64,000 nt of DNA from Bacteroides intestinalis DSM 17393 (GCF_000172175.1 NZ_ABJL02000008.1:2666001-2730000); one strand, 5' to 3'. Positions 26,957-37,773 are shown, numbered from the stretch's first letter. Program-made: numbers and translations. The notes: generated by a model from the sequence alone, not told the origin.

Positions 26957-28513
26957 TTATTGTGGAAAGTCTTTTTCAAAATCAGAAAGATTAATCCAAT
27001 CTGCCGGAACTCGCTCTCCGTTCCTTATCCTGTGCCAAAAGTCATGGGCTTCGCTGGTGTCCGGATATTTATCAAAGATATCCCCCTTATTATACATTCG
27101 CGGATCTTTTTGATCCAATAATCGTCTGGTCATTTCTTCTTCCATTCTATCTTTTATGCAAGCATATTCCTTCTTTTGAATCAAATTGACCATGCAATTA
27201 GGATCCTTTTTTATATTATATAATTCCTCCGTTTCCCGTTTCCCAAAAGACAGTTGCCATAAATATTTTGTTTTGGGATTATGACGGGCTTTCAGGATCT
27301 CAGTTTTAGTAGGGCTACCGTCCACATTCATATAACCTGTTTCAGGATCACCTGCAGGCCAGCGTTCAGGTTTAAAGTTTTTAAGGTAAAGGAAGTCTTC
27401 TCTGATCAACCCACGGATAGGATATCCCTGATCATTGGGGCGACCTACATCATGCCGTTCTTTACCAATCATTACGTAATTACGGTCTATCCCTGTGTTT
27501 TCATCTTTCAGCAAGTCAACAAAGTCTCTTCCAGTGATAGCTTGCATCCCTGATTGCATTTCACTTATACCTGCTACCTTCAAAATAGTAGGTGCCAAAT
27601 CTATGACACTGATGTATTCATTGATCTGTCTTCCCGGATGTCTTATCCCGTTCTTCCACATGACTGCCATTGGGATATGATTGGAGTTATAATACTCCTG
27701 TCCTTTACAACGTGGAAAAGGCATATTATGATCAGAAGTAACAATTATAACAGTATTGTCAAGTTCGCCTATTTCCTCTAAAGACTGAAGTATCAGACCT
27801 AAATGTTTATCAAAATGCTCTACTTCCACTGCATAATCCAGCATATCTCTTCTCACAACCTCATTGTCTGGCCAATAGGACGGTACAGAATCAATATCAT
27901 TGATATTCTTCCCAAAGCGCTTAGAAGATTCATATTCATAGCCACGGTGCGGTTCAAGTGCTCCATACCAAAAACAAAATGGCTTAGACTTGTCCCAACT
28001 CTTTAGAAAATCGTTAAAATTGGCTGCATAATCACAATCAGAAATCCCCGTAGTTGGAGGCGTAAGTTTACGTTTGTTCCATACCTGCCCGGTGAGATTT
28101 CGGTTCTCACCTCTTGAATTGACAGCATATCCAGGTCCCCAACCCTTTCCCGTACAGCCTACATAATATCCATTATCAGCTAAAGCTTCCGGATAGGATT
28201 TAAATTTCTCAGGAAAGTTCGGCCAATGATTACAGGCTTCTTCCAACTGCCATGAATTTCTACCTGTAATCATAGCAGCACGTGAGGGTGCGGATTTGGC
28301 ATTACATGTATACATATTATTAAATAAAAGTCCATTGCGAGCTACAGTATCAAATGCAGGTGTATTTATCCATGGAACCCCATAAGCACTCATATGACCT
28401 GCATCATCAGCTACACAAAACAAAATATTGACCCTAGGCGCAGTCTGTGCCGTCGCAATTGATACTTGTGCAATAGTTGCAACACTTAGTAAAGAAAGTA
28501 TATGAATATTCAT
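26957..28513 (-). CDS. Secreted sulfatase (S1 family, Ser-type)
   Basis: About 518 residues with a signal peptide ending in A-T-A-Q-T. The alkaline-phosphatase-fold core begins V-N-I-L-F-C-V-A-D-D-A-G, supplying metal Asp residues. The sulfatase signature is S-A-P-S-R within A-K-S-A-P-S-R-A-A-M-I-T-G, so the formylglycine comes from Ser and requires an anSME radical-SAM maturase, not found in this window. V-T-S-D-H-N gives the second metal site. The ATG at 28513 is preferred over 28552 because it directly begins the signal peptide. Substrate is probably a sulfated uronic-acid polysaccharide, judged from neighbours. Confidence 0.87.
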   Translation of the reverse strand: MNIHILSLLSVATIAQVSIATAQTAPRVNILFCVADDAGHMSAYGVPWINTPAFDTVARNGLLFNNMYTCNAKSAPSRAAMITGRNSWQLEEACNHWPNFPEKFKSYPEALADNGYYVGCTGKGWGPGYAVNSRGENRNLTGQVWNKRKLTPPTTGISDCDYAANFNDFLKSWDKSKPFCFWYGALEPHRGYEYESSKRFGKNINDIDSVPSYWPDNEVVRRDMLDYAVEVEHFDKHLGLILQSLEEIGELDNTVIIVTSDHNMPFPRCKGQEYYNSNHIPMAVMWKNGIRHPGRQINEYISVIDLAPTILKVAGISEMQSGMQAITGRDFVDLLKDENTGIDRNYVMIGKERHDVGRPNDQGYPIRGLIREDFLYLKNFKPERWPAGDPETGYMNVDGSPTKTEILKARHNPKTKYLWQLSFGKRETEELYNIKKDPNCMVNLIQKKEYACIKDRMEEEMTRRLLDQKDPRMYNKGDIFDKYPDTSEAHDFWHRIRNGERVPADWINLSDFEKDFPQ

Positions 28514-28523
28514 TGTCAGATAT

Positions 28524-30317
28524 TTAAAAGTTAATGTTTTTATAGAATTCATTTATTACATACCATGCTTTTTTGCGATATCCTTGATCTGAAATTAACC
28601 CTTTTCGATTCCAACCATTTTGATTGAGCGGGTGAAAACGATAAGGAGAACGAAAATCAAACAAAATCCAAGGGGCTATACCTGTCAAATTAGGAATAGA
28701 GATAAACATTTCTAAATTGTCCTTATATAGCCGTTCCTGATATTCTTCACTCCAAGAACTCGCAACTGTAGCATCTCCAGACTGGCCGTATAATGCTTCT
28801 CCACCAAATTCGGAAATAAAAAGCGGTTTATCTGGACAGATATTCCAGCTAATCTCAGACGGCTTAATTGACCACGGATGATACCACCCCATATATTTAT
28901 TGATAGATACAACGTCCAGATATTCTGTAAGTGTATCCTCCAACTCAAATGTTTGGGTATCACCATTCCACTTCACCTTATCAAAAGCAGCAGTAAGCAA
29001 ACGGGTGGTATCCATCTTTTGACAATTATTTATAATTTCTTTTAGAAAACTGTTACGCGACTTGGAGGGACTGGTTTCATTAGCAATTCCCCAAAATGTC
29101 AAAGCACATCTGTTTCTATCTCTCATTATCATTTCAGAATGCATAGTCAATGCTTTCTACAGAGTTGCTTTACTAGTGAAATCTATATTTTGCCAAAGTG
29201 GTATTTCTTCCCACAGCATGAAACCCATTTTTTCAGCCAATCTTACGATGTACTCATTTTGAGGATAATGTGCCAGTCGTATCAAATTAGCTCCCAATGC
29301 CTTTGCTTCGGATAACAGAGCTACTGCGTCTTGTTGAGAGAAAGCTCTACCTTGTCTCTGAGCTATTTCTTCATGAAAACTGATACCCTTCATAAAAACA
29401 GGACTACCATTCAGATAAATTTGTTTCCCTTTGACATAAAGATTTCTAAATCCGAGTTCTTCTTTAATAGTATCGCTGCGAGTAGCCAGTTGAACCAGAT
29501 ATAGCTGAGGCGTTTGCGGTGACCACCGTTGTAACCGCTTAACTTTTATGGAAGTCTGCGCCATGCCTGTACTATCTGTGCTCAACTGTCGAAGTACATT
29601 TAAAGCGGGAATAGTAATTCGGATATTTTCATTTACACGCTTTTCAGAAAGTTGTACTTTGACATGAACCAGATCCGGCTTATATTTGTCTAACTGTATA
29701 AAATAATGATCAATATATAGTTGGGGAGTTTTCACAATCATAACATTCCGAGTTATGCCACCATAGTTCCACCAGTCATAGAGTAAAGCAGGTATCGCAT
29801 CTTTATTTCTATAGTTATTAACCTCCAATACAAGAAAATTGTCTCCAGAAACAATATAGTCTGTTATATTTATCTGAAATGGAGTAAATCCTCCTTCATG
29901 CTCCCCCACTTTGGTTCCATTCAGATATACAGTGCATTGGTAATTTACTGCCCCGAAATATAGAAATACATTTTCGTCAGAACTCCTTTTTATACTGAAA
30001 TGCCTTGCGTACCATACTGTACCTTCATAATATTTTAATTCCGGATATTGAGAATTCCAGTCACCCGGTACATTAAGCCGTACTCCTCCTTCAAAAGCAT
30101 ATTCTTTGAAATCGGACTTACTTTTTAAAGGTTTATCCTTATAGATAGAGTCTTTATGCCCATGCAGATAAGGATCTATGATTACATCCCATTTCCCATT
30201 TAATAGTACATATTTCCGTCCATATACGTTTGTCATAGCAAATTGGGCGCGTGCAATCTGTACTTGATTGCAGCAGCCCCATAATAGTAAAAACAAATAA
30301 ACCAATTTCTTTTTCAT
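28524..30317 (-). pseudogene. GH2 beta-glycosidase interrupted by in-frame TAG
   Basis: The reading frame codes for a 597-residue GH2 enzyme with a signal peptide and sugar-binding/jelly-roll domains (G-K-W-D-V, then G-T-V-W-Y-A-R-H-F). The TIM-barrel has S-F-H-E-E and R-L-A-H-Y-P-Q-N-E. Codon 387 (29159-29157) is TAG where Q is expected (A-T-L-stop-K-A-L). The rest continues in the same frame to a normal end. The acid/base Glu (I-A-N-E, residue 414) and nucleophile (I-S-E-F-G-G, residue 503) lie after the stop, so the truncated product would be inactive. No other lesion is seen; a single CAG-to-TAG change explains it. Confidence 0.85.
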
Positions 30318-30346
30318 GGTAGTTGTTAAGTGTTGTTTATAAATAA

Positions 30347-30385
30347 AATGCAGGTTAGATTGTCTTAACCGTCCTAACCCGCATT
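30347..30385 (-). terminator. Stem-loop after GH88 gene (attenuator or terminator)
   Basis: AATGCAGGTTAG and CTAACCCGCATT pair at 11 of 12 positions. On the minus strand the stem is followed by a T-rich stretch, so it may terminate part of the transcript before the GH2 gene. Confidence 0.55.
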
Positions 30386-30407
30386 CTTATATAATTGGCC
30401 GAAATAC

Positions 30408-31607
30408 CTATTGCAACAGTTTCTTATATCTGAGTAACGCTTCTACATAATAATAATCGGCATACGTAAGTGGAGCATCAACTTCACTGTTTCGGGGTTT
30501 ATTTCCCACTGAATGCTTAAGAATAAACCCACCATTTGTCTGGGGAGCCGCCAAGTACTCGTCTGACGAGAGTGTTCTCAGTTGTTGAGCGGCTACAGAC
30601 TGATATTCTTTAGAAAGCTTATCATCATTGACGTATTGACCCAATTCTAACAGAGCGGATGCTATGATAGCTCCAGCAGAAGCATCCCGCGGTTCGTCCG
30701 GAATATTAGGTGCATCAAAATCCCAATAAGGTATCTTGTCTTCCGGAAGGTTTGGGTGGTGCAAGATAAACTTCGCAATGTTAATGGCTTGCTGAAGATA
30801 TTTTTCGTTCTGGGTTTCTCTATACATCATTGTATAGCCATACAATCCCCACGCTTGTCCACGTGCCCATGCCGAAGTACTTGAATATCCTTGATGGGTA
30901 TCCATTTTGAGCGCTTTATTAGTTATGGTATCATAATCTACAACATGGCATGAACTATAATCCGGGCGAAAATGATTTGTTATAGTTATCGTAGCATGGC
31001 TGTTTGCAATTTTATCAAACAATGAGTCCTGTGATAATTTATATGCATTTTCTAATAGTTCCAAATTCATTAAATTGTCAATAATTACAGGATACATCCA
31101 TTTAGGCTTATTATCCCACGAACGAATAACTCCTATATTTTCGTTATAGCGTGTTGCTAATGACCGGGCACTTTGTAACAGGATTTTTTTATAATTTTCA
31201 TTTCCTGTTATTCTGTAACCATTTCCAAAACTACAGTTCATCATAAAGCCTAAATCATGCGTATCTAAAGCATATTGCTCCTTTTCAATACGCATCGTAT
31301 AGTTTTCTGCATATTTTTTCAGCGTTTCATTCCCAGTAGCTTCATAAAGCATCCATAAAGTTCCTGAAAAAAAACCACTACACCACCAATGCGTATCTGA
31401 CGTAACAAGAGTTCCATCTTTCTCTGTAGTTTTTGGAAGCCTGTCAGGCTGATCCATCAGACTGGCAGCCATAAATTCAGACTGTTCAATGCTACGTTTT
31501 AATCCTTTTTCTATCACAGAACTCATCATATCATTACTATTATTACTGCATGATGGTAAGAGTAGTCCTATTACTAGGACTGCCAAAATCAATGTCTTTT
31601 TCTTCAT
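30408..31607 (-). CDS. GH88 unsaturated glucuronyl hydrolase, lipoprotein
   Basis: 399 residues, lipobox L-L-P-S-C. The (alpha/alpha)6 barrel of GH88/GH105 shows D-T-H-D-L-G-F-M-M and I-I-D-N-L-M-N-L-E, which carry the two catalytic Asp residues, and A-W-A-R-G-Q-A-W-G-L-Y-G-Y. It removes the 4,5-unsaturated uronic acid that a polysaccharide lyase leaves at the non-reducing end. This fits the lyase-like gene 15 nt upstream. Confidence 0.9.
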   Translation of the reverse strand: MKKKTLILAVLVIGLLLPSCSNNSNDMMSSVIEKGLKRSIEQSEFMAASLMDQPDRLPKTTEKDGTLVTSDTHWWCSGFFSGTLWMLYEATGNETLKKYAENYTMRIEKEQYALDTHDLGFMMNCSFGNGYRITGNENYKKILLQSARSLATRYNENIGVIRSWDNKPKWMYPVIIDNLMNLELLENAYKLSQDSLFDKIANSHATITITNHFRPDYSSCHVVDYDTITNKALKMDTHQGYSSTSAWARGQAWGLYGYTMMYRETQNEKYLQQAINIAKFILHHPNLPEDKIPYWDFDAPNIPDEPRDASAGAIIASALLELGQYVNDDKLSKEYQSVAAQQLRTLSSDEYLAAPQTNGGFILKHSVGNKPRNSEVDAPLTYADYYYVEALLRYKKLLQ

Positions 31608-31622
31608 ATAAAATTTTTATTA

Positions 31623-33497
31623 TTAGTTATTTTTCCAATCAGTTAACGGCATTATTTCTTTGTTGGAATCGAAATTACCTTCCGGTATGAGTTTAACTTG
31701 CAATACTTCTGTTGTATTGGGCCGCAGTTCAGCTTCAAACCCAACGAATGTCACACCCGGATTTTTGGCATCCCAACTGTTGGGTGATGTCGCACTCCAA
31801 GTTTTCATTCTGACCTTTGCCGGAGATTCCACCTCCAATAACAGTTTTTCTCCATTCTGGGATAGCTGTATTGTATGTTCTCCTATAATAGCAGGTTGAG
31901 CTTCCGTCACCATATTCCAGCGAATAACAGTGGGCTGTCCCAATGTCTTTACTTCATCCCTAACAGCGGCGTAGTGAGAATCAACGATAGCTACTCCTCT
32001 TTTTACTTCCTTTGCTTGACCTTCGTATATCTTGGTAAGGTCTGCAATAGCATACATGTAGTTTTCATTATCCGAAAAGTCTGTAATCGTTGCATAACCA
32101 TTCACATTTTGATATTTATTGTCAAAAGAAAGTGTATTATGAGCCAGGTTATTGTATCTAAACACTTTCCAACGATCAGATTCCTGACTCTTATTCCACA
32201 AATCAATGCCTTTGGATTCTAATGAGTTGTAATCCTGAGGACCTAAATCCGTACTCCAGCGAGTATCCTTACTGATAAAGATAAAAGAACCGGCATCCAA
32301 ATGTGTGTGTCCTGATTGTGCTGTCCCTCCTTTGAGCGCAATGGATAATCCCTGTTGATAATCCCAAGTAGTCCGCATAAGGGCAACAGGAGTGGTTGTT
32401 TTACTCGATACCCACATTCTTTGAGTAGGTTTAGGCAGATTATCCATAGAAGTAGAAGCGCCCCATATCAGAGCCAGTACAGCATATCGATAGGACCTAA
32501 TACTCTTTTTAGAAGACAGGCTAAACTGGTATTTCTCACTCCAAAGAATATCTTTATCGGCAGTCCTATTAGCAAACCAAAACATAGCAGGACTTACGCG
32601 ACCAGATGATGAACAATCTCCATAGTTGAAGGATTTGCCATCAGAAAGTAACATGTTCTGGATAAACTTTCCAGTATTCAAGAAACCTGGTTCCTGAGAA
32701 AGATTATAATCAGTTCCCATAACATTTTCCAAAGCATCAATTAAGAGGAGATTGTAAGTCGTCCCATATCCCCAATAGGAATAGCCTTCGGCATACGCAC
32801 CATCAGGTGCATACACGGACATAGGTAGTTTAACAGACTGAACAGCTCGGTTAATCAACTCATCAGCAAGGGTTGGAATTTTATCATAAATAGCCAAGGC
32901 ACCAAGTGTTATTCCCCCATTACATACCTGATTCCAATTATTATTTCGATAGAGCCAGCTATTATATTGGCTGTCTAATGATGGATTCAAACCTTTGGTT
33001 TCTATAGCTTTCTCTATTTTAAGCTTAGTCTGATCACTGATAAAATTGTAAAGCCAGTCATATCCGATAGCCATAGCTGTAGTCATTTCAGCTACATCCA
33101 GAAAGTGAGATGGATTCCAATCAACAAAGTCTGCGGCATTATCTAATTCACTTTCTGCCCGTTTGGCATATTTCACTTCACCAGTCATTCTGTAGGCATA
33201 TCCTAAAAGTAACGTCCTGCGCAAACATTCACGCGACACTTCAAGCAATCTTCTGCCAAGAATAACTCTTTGGCAATTAGGCTTGCCAAGAATATTATCG
33301 GCCTCTTCTATCATGATGGCATGATATTCCTTCCACACTCCATCTGTTTGTATAGCAGAACGGATGACAGATTCATCTTCTGTTGTCATTATCAGATAGG
33401 GATGGACCCTGTCTTTAACCTTCTTACTATCTCCTTCTTGAGCCGATATGCAAGCAGAGTATAACACTGCTAAAAATATAAATAGTATATTCTTCAT
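31623..33497 (-). CDS. Heparinase II/III-like polysaccharide lyase
   Basis: 624 residues with a signal peptide (A-C-I-S-A-Q). The N-terminal alpha-toroid includes Y-R-N-N-N-W-N-Q-V-C-N-G-G, a catalytic-site pattern in this superfamily. The C-terminal beta-sandwich has the Heparinase_II_III motif Q-S-G-H-T-H-L-D-A-G-S-F-I-F. Such lyases cleave uronic-acid polysaccharides by beta-elimination. The exact PL family and substrate (glycosaminoglycan, alginate-like or ulvan-like) cannot be set from this sequence alone. Confidence 0.82.
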   Translation of the reverse strand: MKNILFIFLAVLYSACISAQEGDSKKVKDRVHPYLIMTTEDESVIRSAIQTDGVWKEYHAIMIEEADNILGKPNCQRVILGRRLLEVSRECLRRTLLLGYAYRMTGEVKYAKRAESELDNAADFVDWNPSHFLDVAEMTTAMAIGYDWLYNFISDQTKLKIEKAIETKGLNPSLDSQYNSWLYRNNNWNQVCNGGITLGALAIYDKIPTLADELINRAVQSVKLPMSVYAPDGAYAEGYSYWGYGTTYNLLLIDALENVMGTDYNLSQEPGFLNTGKFIQNMLLSDGKSFNYGDCSSSGRVSPAMFWFANRTADKDILWSEKYQFSLSSKKSIRSYRYAVLALIWGASTSMDNLPKPTQRMWVSSKTTTPVALMRTTWDYQQGLSIALKGGTAQSGHTHLDAGSFIFISKDTRWSTDLGPQDYNSLESKGIDLWNKSQESDRWKVFRYNNLAHNTLSFDNKYQNVNGYATITDFSDNENYMYAIADLTKIYEGQAKEVKRGVAIVDSHYAAVRDEVKTLGQPTVIRWNMVTEAQPAIIGEHTIQLSQNGEKLLLEVESPAKVRMKTWSATSPNSWDAKNPGVTFVGFEAELRPNTTEVLQVKLIPEGNFDSNKEIMPLTDWKNN

Positions 33498-33509
33498 TTT
33501 CTTTTAGTT

Positions 33510-34781
33510 TTAAAACGATGCTCCAATAGGTCCTTGGGTTGTGGAAGCTGTTGCTGATTTGGAAGAGGTTGAATAATGAAATGTGAATGTCTTTCCTACT
33601 TCAATACCTTCTACTCCGTCTTCGTCAACATAAAATGGAAGATCTGCCCATTTGGACATATTACTTCCCATATTCTCAAAAAACTTGTCAATATATTCCA
33701 TTGGCAAAACAGGCGGATAATCAAAAGTCAGTACTTCCGAGAAATTATCTTTAAAAGTCAGTTTGCCTTCCTCTATCAGTTGATAGCCATCGTCAGAGAG
33801 TGTAGTACGCTTCAAATTCTGCGGGTATTTGGCAAACAGTCTTTCAAATTCCTCAGAGAAAAATAAGTTGTTATTGCAAACACTCATACTAATATCCTGA
33901 GCACGTTCATCTTTCTTTGGTATTGAAATTTGCCAAAACACATCACTCGCGGCACTTGATTTCCACCCTACATTAGCAAAAATATTGTTCTCAATTTCAA
34001 CTTTGATAGCATAGTTTATTTGTATATGGTGCCCAACATTATAGAATGTACTGTGCTTAATTCCAAAATAGTTTGTGACTACATTATCAAATCGTACAAT
34101 ATGGGCAGTGTTATTATAAACATAGCAATTATTGATGACAATACTATCTTGCTCGTTTCCACGTGAATCTATCAATCTGCCATTGGCTGGATCACTTGTG
34201 AGAGCTAAATTACGAATGGTAGAGTTATTCAGATAAATTTTATTATTGACATTGTCAGTACGAATACAGAAGTTCCTGCAATGGTCAATAAAACAATTGT
34301 CAAATTTCAGCCTCACATTTGATTCGTCAATACGAAATAAACGCTGCATGAGATTACCAGTTGCCGCATCTTTACCTATGATATAGATATTCTCAAAAGT
34401 GGCGCTACCTTCCAAACGGATCATATCAGCATTTAAGGCTCCTTGCGCGTCACAAATAGGTTGTATGATAGGCATTTTGCCAGAACCATTTTCGGCCTTA
34501 ATTACAACATTATGTTTGAAGACATTCTTGCCTTCCATATAGTAAACTCCATCACGACGCAATATATATGTTGCATCTCCATTTTCATTAATAGCTTTGG
34601 TTAAAGCGTTGACCGACGTAATACCATCGTCCGGTTCTACAATAACTACACTCTCAGGATTACTTGGAGAGATTTCCAGATCATTAATATCGAGTATATC
34701 TTCATTCTCGCAGCCCACACACAAGAGTGACAATGCGAAAAGTAATCCTATAGCTCTAGAATATATTTTATATAGTTTCAT
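33510..34781 (-). CDS. Parallel beta-helix lipoprotein (DUF4957/DUF5123-like)
   Basis: 423 residues, lipobox L-C-V-G-C-E-N. After a short N-terminal segment there are repeated beta-helix turns (F-E-N-I-Y-I-I, L-K-F-D-N-C-F-I, I-Y-L-N-N-S-T-I, I-V-I-N-N-C-Y-V, I-K-H-S-T-F-Y-N, V-E-I-E-N-N-I-F). This layout occurs in surface lyases and binding proteins (chondroitinase-B/PL6-like fold). It takes the place usually held by SusD or a surface glycan-binding protein, so it may bind or cut the polymer at the cell surface. Catalytic residues were not identified. Confidence 0.7.
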   Translation of the reverse strand: MKLYKIYSRAIGLLFALSLLCVGCENEDILDINDLEISPSNPESVVIVEPDDGITSVNALTKAINENGDATYILRRDGVYYMEGKNVFKHNVVIKAENGSGKMPIIQPICDAQGALNADMIRLEGSATFENIYIIGKDAATGNLMQRLFRIDESNVRLKFDNCFIDHCRNFCIRTDNVNNKIYLNNSTIRNLALTSDPANGRLIDSRGNEQDSIVINNCYVYNNTAHIVRFDNVVTNYFGIKHSTFYNVGHHIQINYAIKVEIENNIFANVGWKSSAASDVFWQISIPKKDERAQDISMSVCNNNLFFSEEFERLFAKYPQNLKRTTLSDDGYQLIEEGKLTFKDNFSEVLTFDYPPVLPMEYIDKFFENMGSNMSKWADLPFYVDEDGVEGIEVGKTFTFHYSTSSKSATASTTQGPIGASF

Positions 34782-34808
34782 AACTTTAGTGTTTTAGTGG
34801 AATAATGT

Positions 34809-37745
34809 TTATTTAAAGATATCATATTTAAAGCCGATGTATGCAGCCGAACCATAGTATTCAACTCTGGACGGATAGTTCGTTATATCACGACGTTTAC
34901 GATCGGAAGATTGTGTAAAGTTGGACAAAGTAGCATACAGAGAGAATTGTCTGGTCAAACTATATTTCAACTGCATATCCCATTTCACGAATGGACGCGT
35001 AGATTCCACATCAGCTGCATCTTGGCGGTGCTGTTCTGCAATCAATACTCCGTCTTGATAGTTGCAAGATATTCTGCCTGAGAATTTTTTGTAATCATAT
35101 CCCAAAGAAACGTTGAATAGTAGGGAAGGTTGCTTTAACAACCGGTCTGTATATATAATGTCAGAGTTGGTCGGAAGGAATGGCTTCTCAGTACCTCCGG
35201 GAGTAAAATCCGGATTTTTAATTCTTGACTTCAATGTTTCAAAGTAGTTCATTTTAGAGTCCATAAGAGTAAGATTAGCACTGAATACCACACCTTTCAT
35301 GAAGTTCCTCATTTTGCGGAACTGCAGTTGCAAATCAAATTCCAACCCCTTCAACGTTGCATTATATGGACTATTTAAAGGATAGGTAATGCTACCACCT
35401 GACAAACTCATAGGTAAGTCAAAATTAGCAGGATCCGTCACTGTACCATTCAACATATAGGCAGAGCGAGTATAAGTAAAGTTTTTAATATCCTTATAAA
35501 ATCCACTAATAGTAAACAGTCCATAATCCGGTTGATAGAACGTCAATATAACATCATAATTTCGAGATAAAGCAGGCTTCAAATTAGTACGACTCCATGT
35601 TACTTCATTCACATTCGGTTTTATGATTGTTCGTGGAGCAAGCAGATTATAATCAGGTCTTGACAGTGTTTCAGTGTATGCCAGCCTGATGTCCATCCAG
35701 TTTGTTGGCTTTACACGCAAATGGATTTGTGGTAGCCAATATCCATATTTGTCGGAATCACTACTCTTTTCATATTCAAACTCATGTTCTTTTTCTTCAT
35801 TGTCAGGAACATTAGAGCCACTGTATGCATTGTACTTCAGGTGAGAAAAATCATAGCGTACGCCTGGTATAAATGTAACGTACTTGCCAAAATTTATTTC
35901 ACCCATAATATATCCTGCCCAAAGATTCTCATTCCCATCATAGTCTTTCAGAATTTTTGTAGTAAGGATCTTGCCATATATATCTTGGTTTATATTATAA
36001 AAGTTTCTCATGGCATTATGATCTAGTGCAAAATTAATGCATAAGTCCTTATACTTATTGTTTAAAAAATCGTGAGGCTTATAATCAGAATCTAAGAAAT
36101 CAGTGATACCTATATAGGAATTTTTGAAAGATGATGGAGTTAAATCAGGCATATTCTCGAATACCGGATCAGCTCCTTCAGACAAATCCATACGTCTATA
36201 CCTACGAGCAGTTTCAAGGCTTCTCTCTTTTTGACGGAACTTTCCACCGATTTTAATGTATCCATTGACCTTTTCGCCGAAACTAAAAGGTTTCTTTAAA
36301 TCTAGCCATGCACTGTATTCTGTTTCTTTGGCAAACTCTGTATTAAAAATAGCTTCATACAGATAGTACTGTGTAAGATCATCTTCTTTGACGAATTTAG
36401 AATTAGCTATCAAATAGGGAGGTTGATAAGATAATGCATCGATATCAGCTGTAAAGGGGGCATTCAGCCGGAATTGCATTTGGTGATCGTATGGGGTTCT
36501 TGTGCGCGAACTACTACGTCCCACTCCGAGATTCAAGGTTGCTCCCAAAACATTGAACTCGCCTTGCAACATATTGGTAATATTGGTATTATGTGAATTA
36601 CGGTCAGTTTGTTGAAATCTCAATCGGGTTCCTTCTAAATCATAACGTTTTTGACGAATATCACGATCTCTGTTCATTCTACTAAAGAGATTAGACATTT
36701 TGAGTTTAGACCCTTTTCCCAAGTCGAAATCCATATTCAGGTTTACGTTAAAACGTTGACGCTTTTCTAAATTTGATTCCAGACTAACCCCTGTAATCCA
36801 TGGTTTCGTGTAATCAAACCCAGGAGTAGGCGTATTACCATTTACTTTATAAGCTGCATTAAATGTATCATTGCTCCGGTCTGTCTGGTCAGCGCTTGCG
36901 GTAAATATGACACCTAATCTTTCACTAAAAAATCGATTGCTCGCCATGATACCACCTTTATACCGCCCCATTCCATTAATTTGTGAATGGTAACCTGTTT
37001 CTCCGGTTACATTAAGTTTGAAGTCTCTCGGGGCATCTTTCATTATTAGGTTTACTGTTCCTCCCAATCCATCGGCATCCTTGTCGGCCGTACTGGCTTT
37101 CAATACTTCAGCCCCAGCAATCATGTCCGGTGAAATCATATTCAAGTCAGTACTCCGATCGGTGCTACTTGTTGATGGCGCATTCATACCGTTAATAGCT
37201 ACCGAGTTATACTTAGGATCCAAACCACGTATGATGATTTTTTGGCCCTCTCCTCCATCACGCTGGATCATTAAACCAGGAAGACGGCCAATAGCATCAG
37301 CAACATTTACATCCGGAAGTTCATGCAACTTTTCTTCAGATACAGCATTCATAATACCAGTTGCATTTAACTGACTTTTAATCGCTGCTGTCTGCCCTTT
37401 GGCTTGAGCGCTGATCACGACTTCTTTCAACATATGATTATCCGGACGCATAACGAGGTTCAGTGTCTTCACTTCATTAGATTTAAGATCTACATCAAAA
37501 TCTTGCGTCTGATATCCAATGAAAGAGAATTGGATTGTCTGCTTGCCTTTAGGTATAAATAAGGTATACTGCCCATTGGCATCTGTTATTGTTCCCTTAT
37601 TCGAACCTTTTAGCATGACAGTTGCGCCAATTAAGAAGTCCTTAGTCTCACTATCTGTGACAACACCCGTAATTGTAGCATTTTGAGCTACTAGATTTCC
37701 TCCTACATATAGGAATAATAATAAGATAAGCAATCTTGTCTTCAT
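34809..37745 (-). CDS. TonB-dependent outer-membrane receptor without SusD partner
   Basis: 978 residues: signal peptide, carboxypeptidase-regulatory-like domain (about 22-110), plug domain with N-V-A-D-A-I-G-R-L-P-G and R-G-L-D-P-K-Y-N-S-V, then a 22-strand barrel ending G-F-K-Y-D-I-F. It is shaped like the TonB receptor class common in Proteobacteria and unlike typical SusC, and no SusD gene follows. It is first in the catabolic operon and probably imports oligosaccharides released by the lyase. A TAAATTTG -7 box (37781-37774) precedes it. Confidence 0.87.
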   Translation of the reverse strand: MKTRLLILLLFLYVGGNLVAQNATITGVVTDSETKDFLIGATVMLKGSNKGTITDANGQYTLFIPKGKQTIQFSFIGYQTQDFDVDLKSNEVKTLNLVMRPDNHMLKEVVISAQAKGQTAAIKSQLNATGIMNAVSEEKLHELPDVNVADAIGRLPGLMIQRDGGEGQKIIIRGLDPKYNSVAINGMNAPSTSSTDRSTDLNMISPDMIAGAEVLKASTADKDADGLGGTVNLIMKDAPRDFKLNVTGETGYHSQINGMGRYKGGIMASNRFFSERLGVIFTASADQTDRSNDTFNAAYKVNGNTPTPGFDYTKPWITGVSLESNLEKRQRFNVNLNMDFDLGKGSKLKMSNLFSRMNRDRDIRQKRYDLEGTRLRFQQTDRNSHNTNITNMLQGEFNVLGATLNLGVGRSSSRTRTPYDHQMQFRLNAPFTADIDALSYQPPYLIANSKFVKEDDLTQYYLYEAIFNTEFAKETEYSAWLDLKKPFSFGEKVNGYIKIGGKFRQKERSLETARRYRRMDLSEGADPVFENMPDLTPSSFKNSYIGITDFLDSDYKPHDFLNNKYKDLCINFALDHNAMRNFYNINQDIYGKILTTKILKDYDGNENLWAGYIMGEINFGKYVTFIPGVRYDFSHLKYNAYSGSNVPDNEEKEHEFEYEKSSDSDKYGYWLPQIHLRVKPTNWMDIRLAYTETLSRPDYNLLAPRTIIKPNVNEVTWSRTNLKPALSRNYDVILTFYQPDYGLFTISGFYKDIKNFTYTRSAYMLNGTVTDPANFDLPMSLSGGSITYPLNSPYNATLKGLEFDLQLQFRKMRNFMKGVVFSANLTLMDSKMNYFETLKSRIKNPDFTPGGTEKPFLPTNSDIIYTDRLLKQPSLLFNVSLGYDYKKFSGRISCNYQDGVLIAEQHRQDAADVESTRPFVKWDMQLKYSLTRQFSLYATLSNFTQSSDRKRRDITNYPSRVEYYGSAAYIGFKYDIFK

Positions 37746-37773
37746 AAGCGTATAAAATTTAATGGTTATATTG

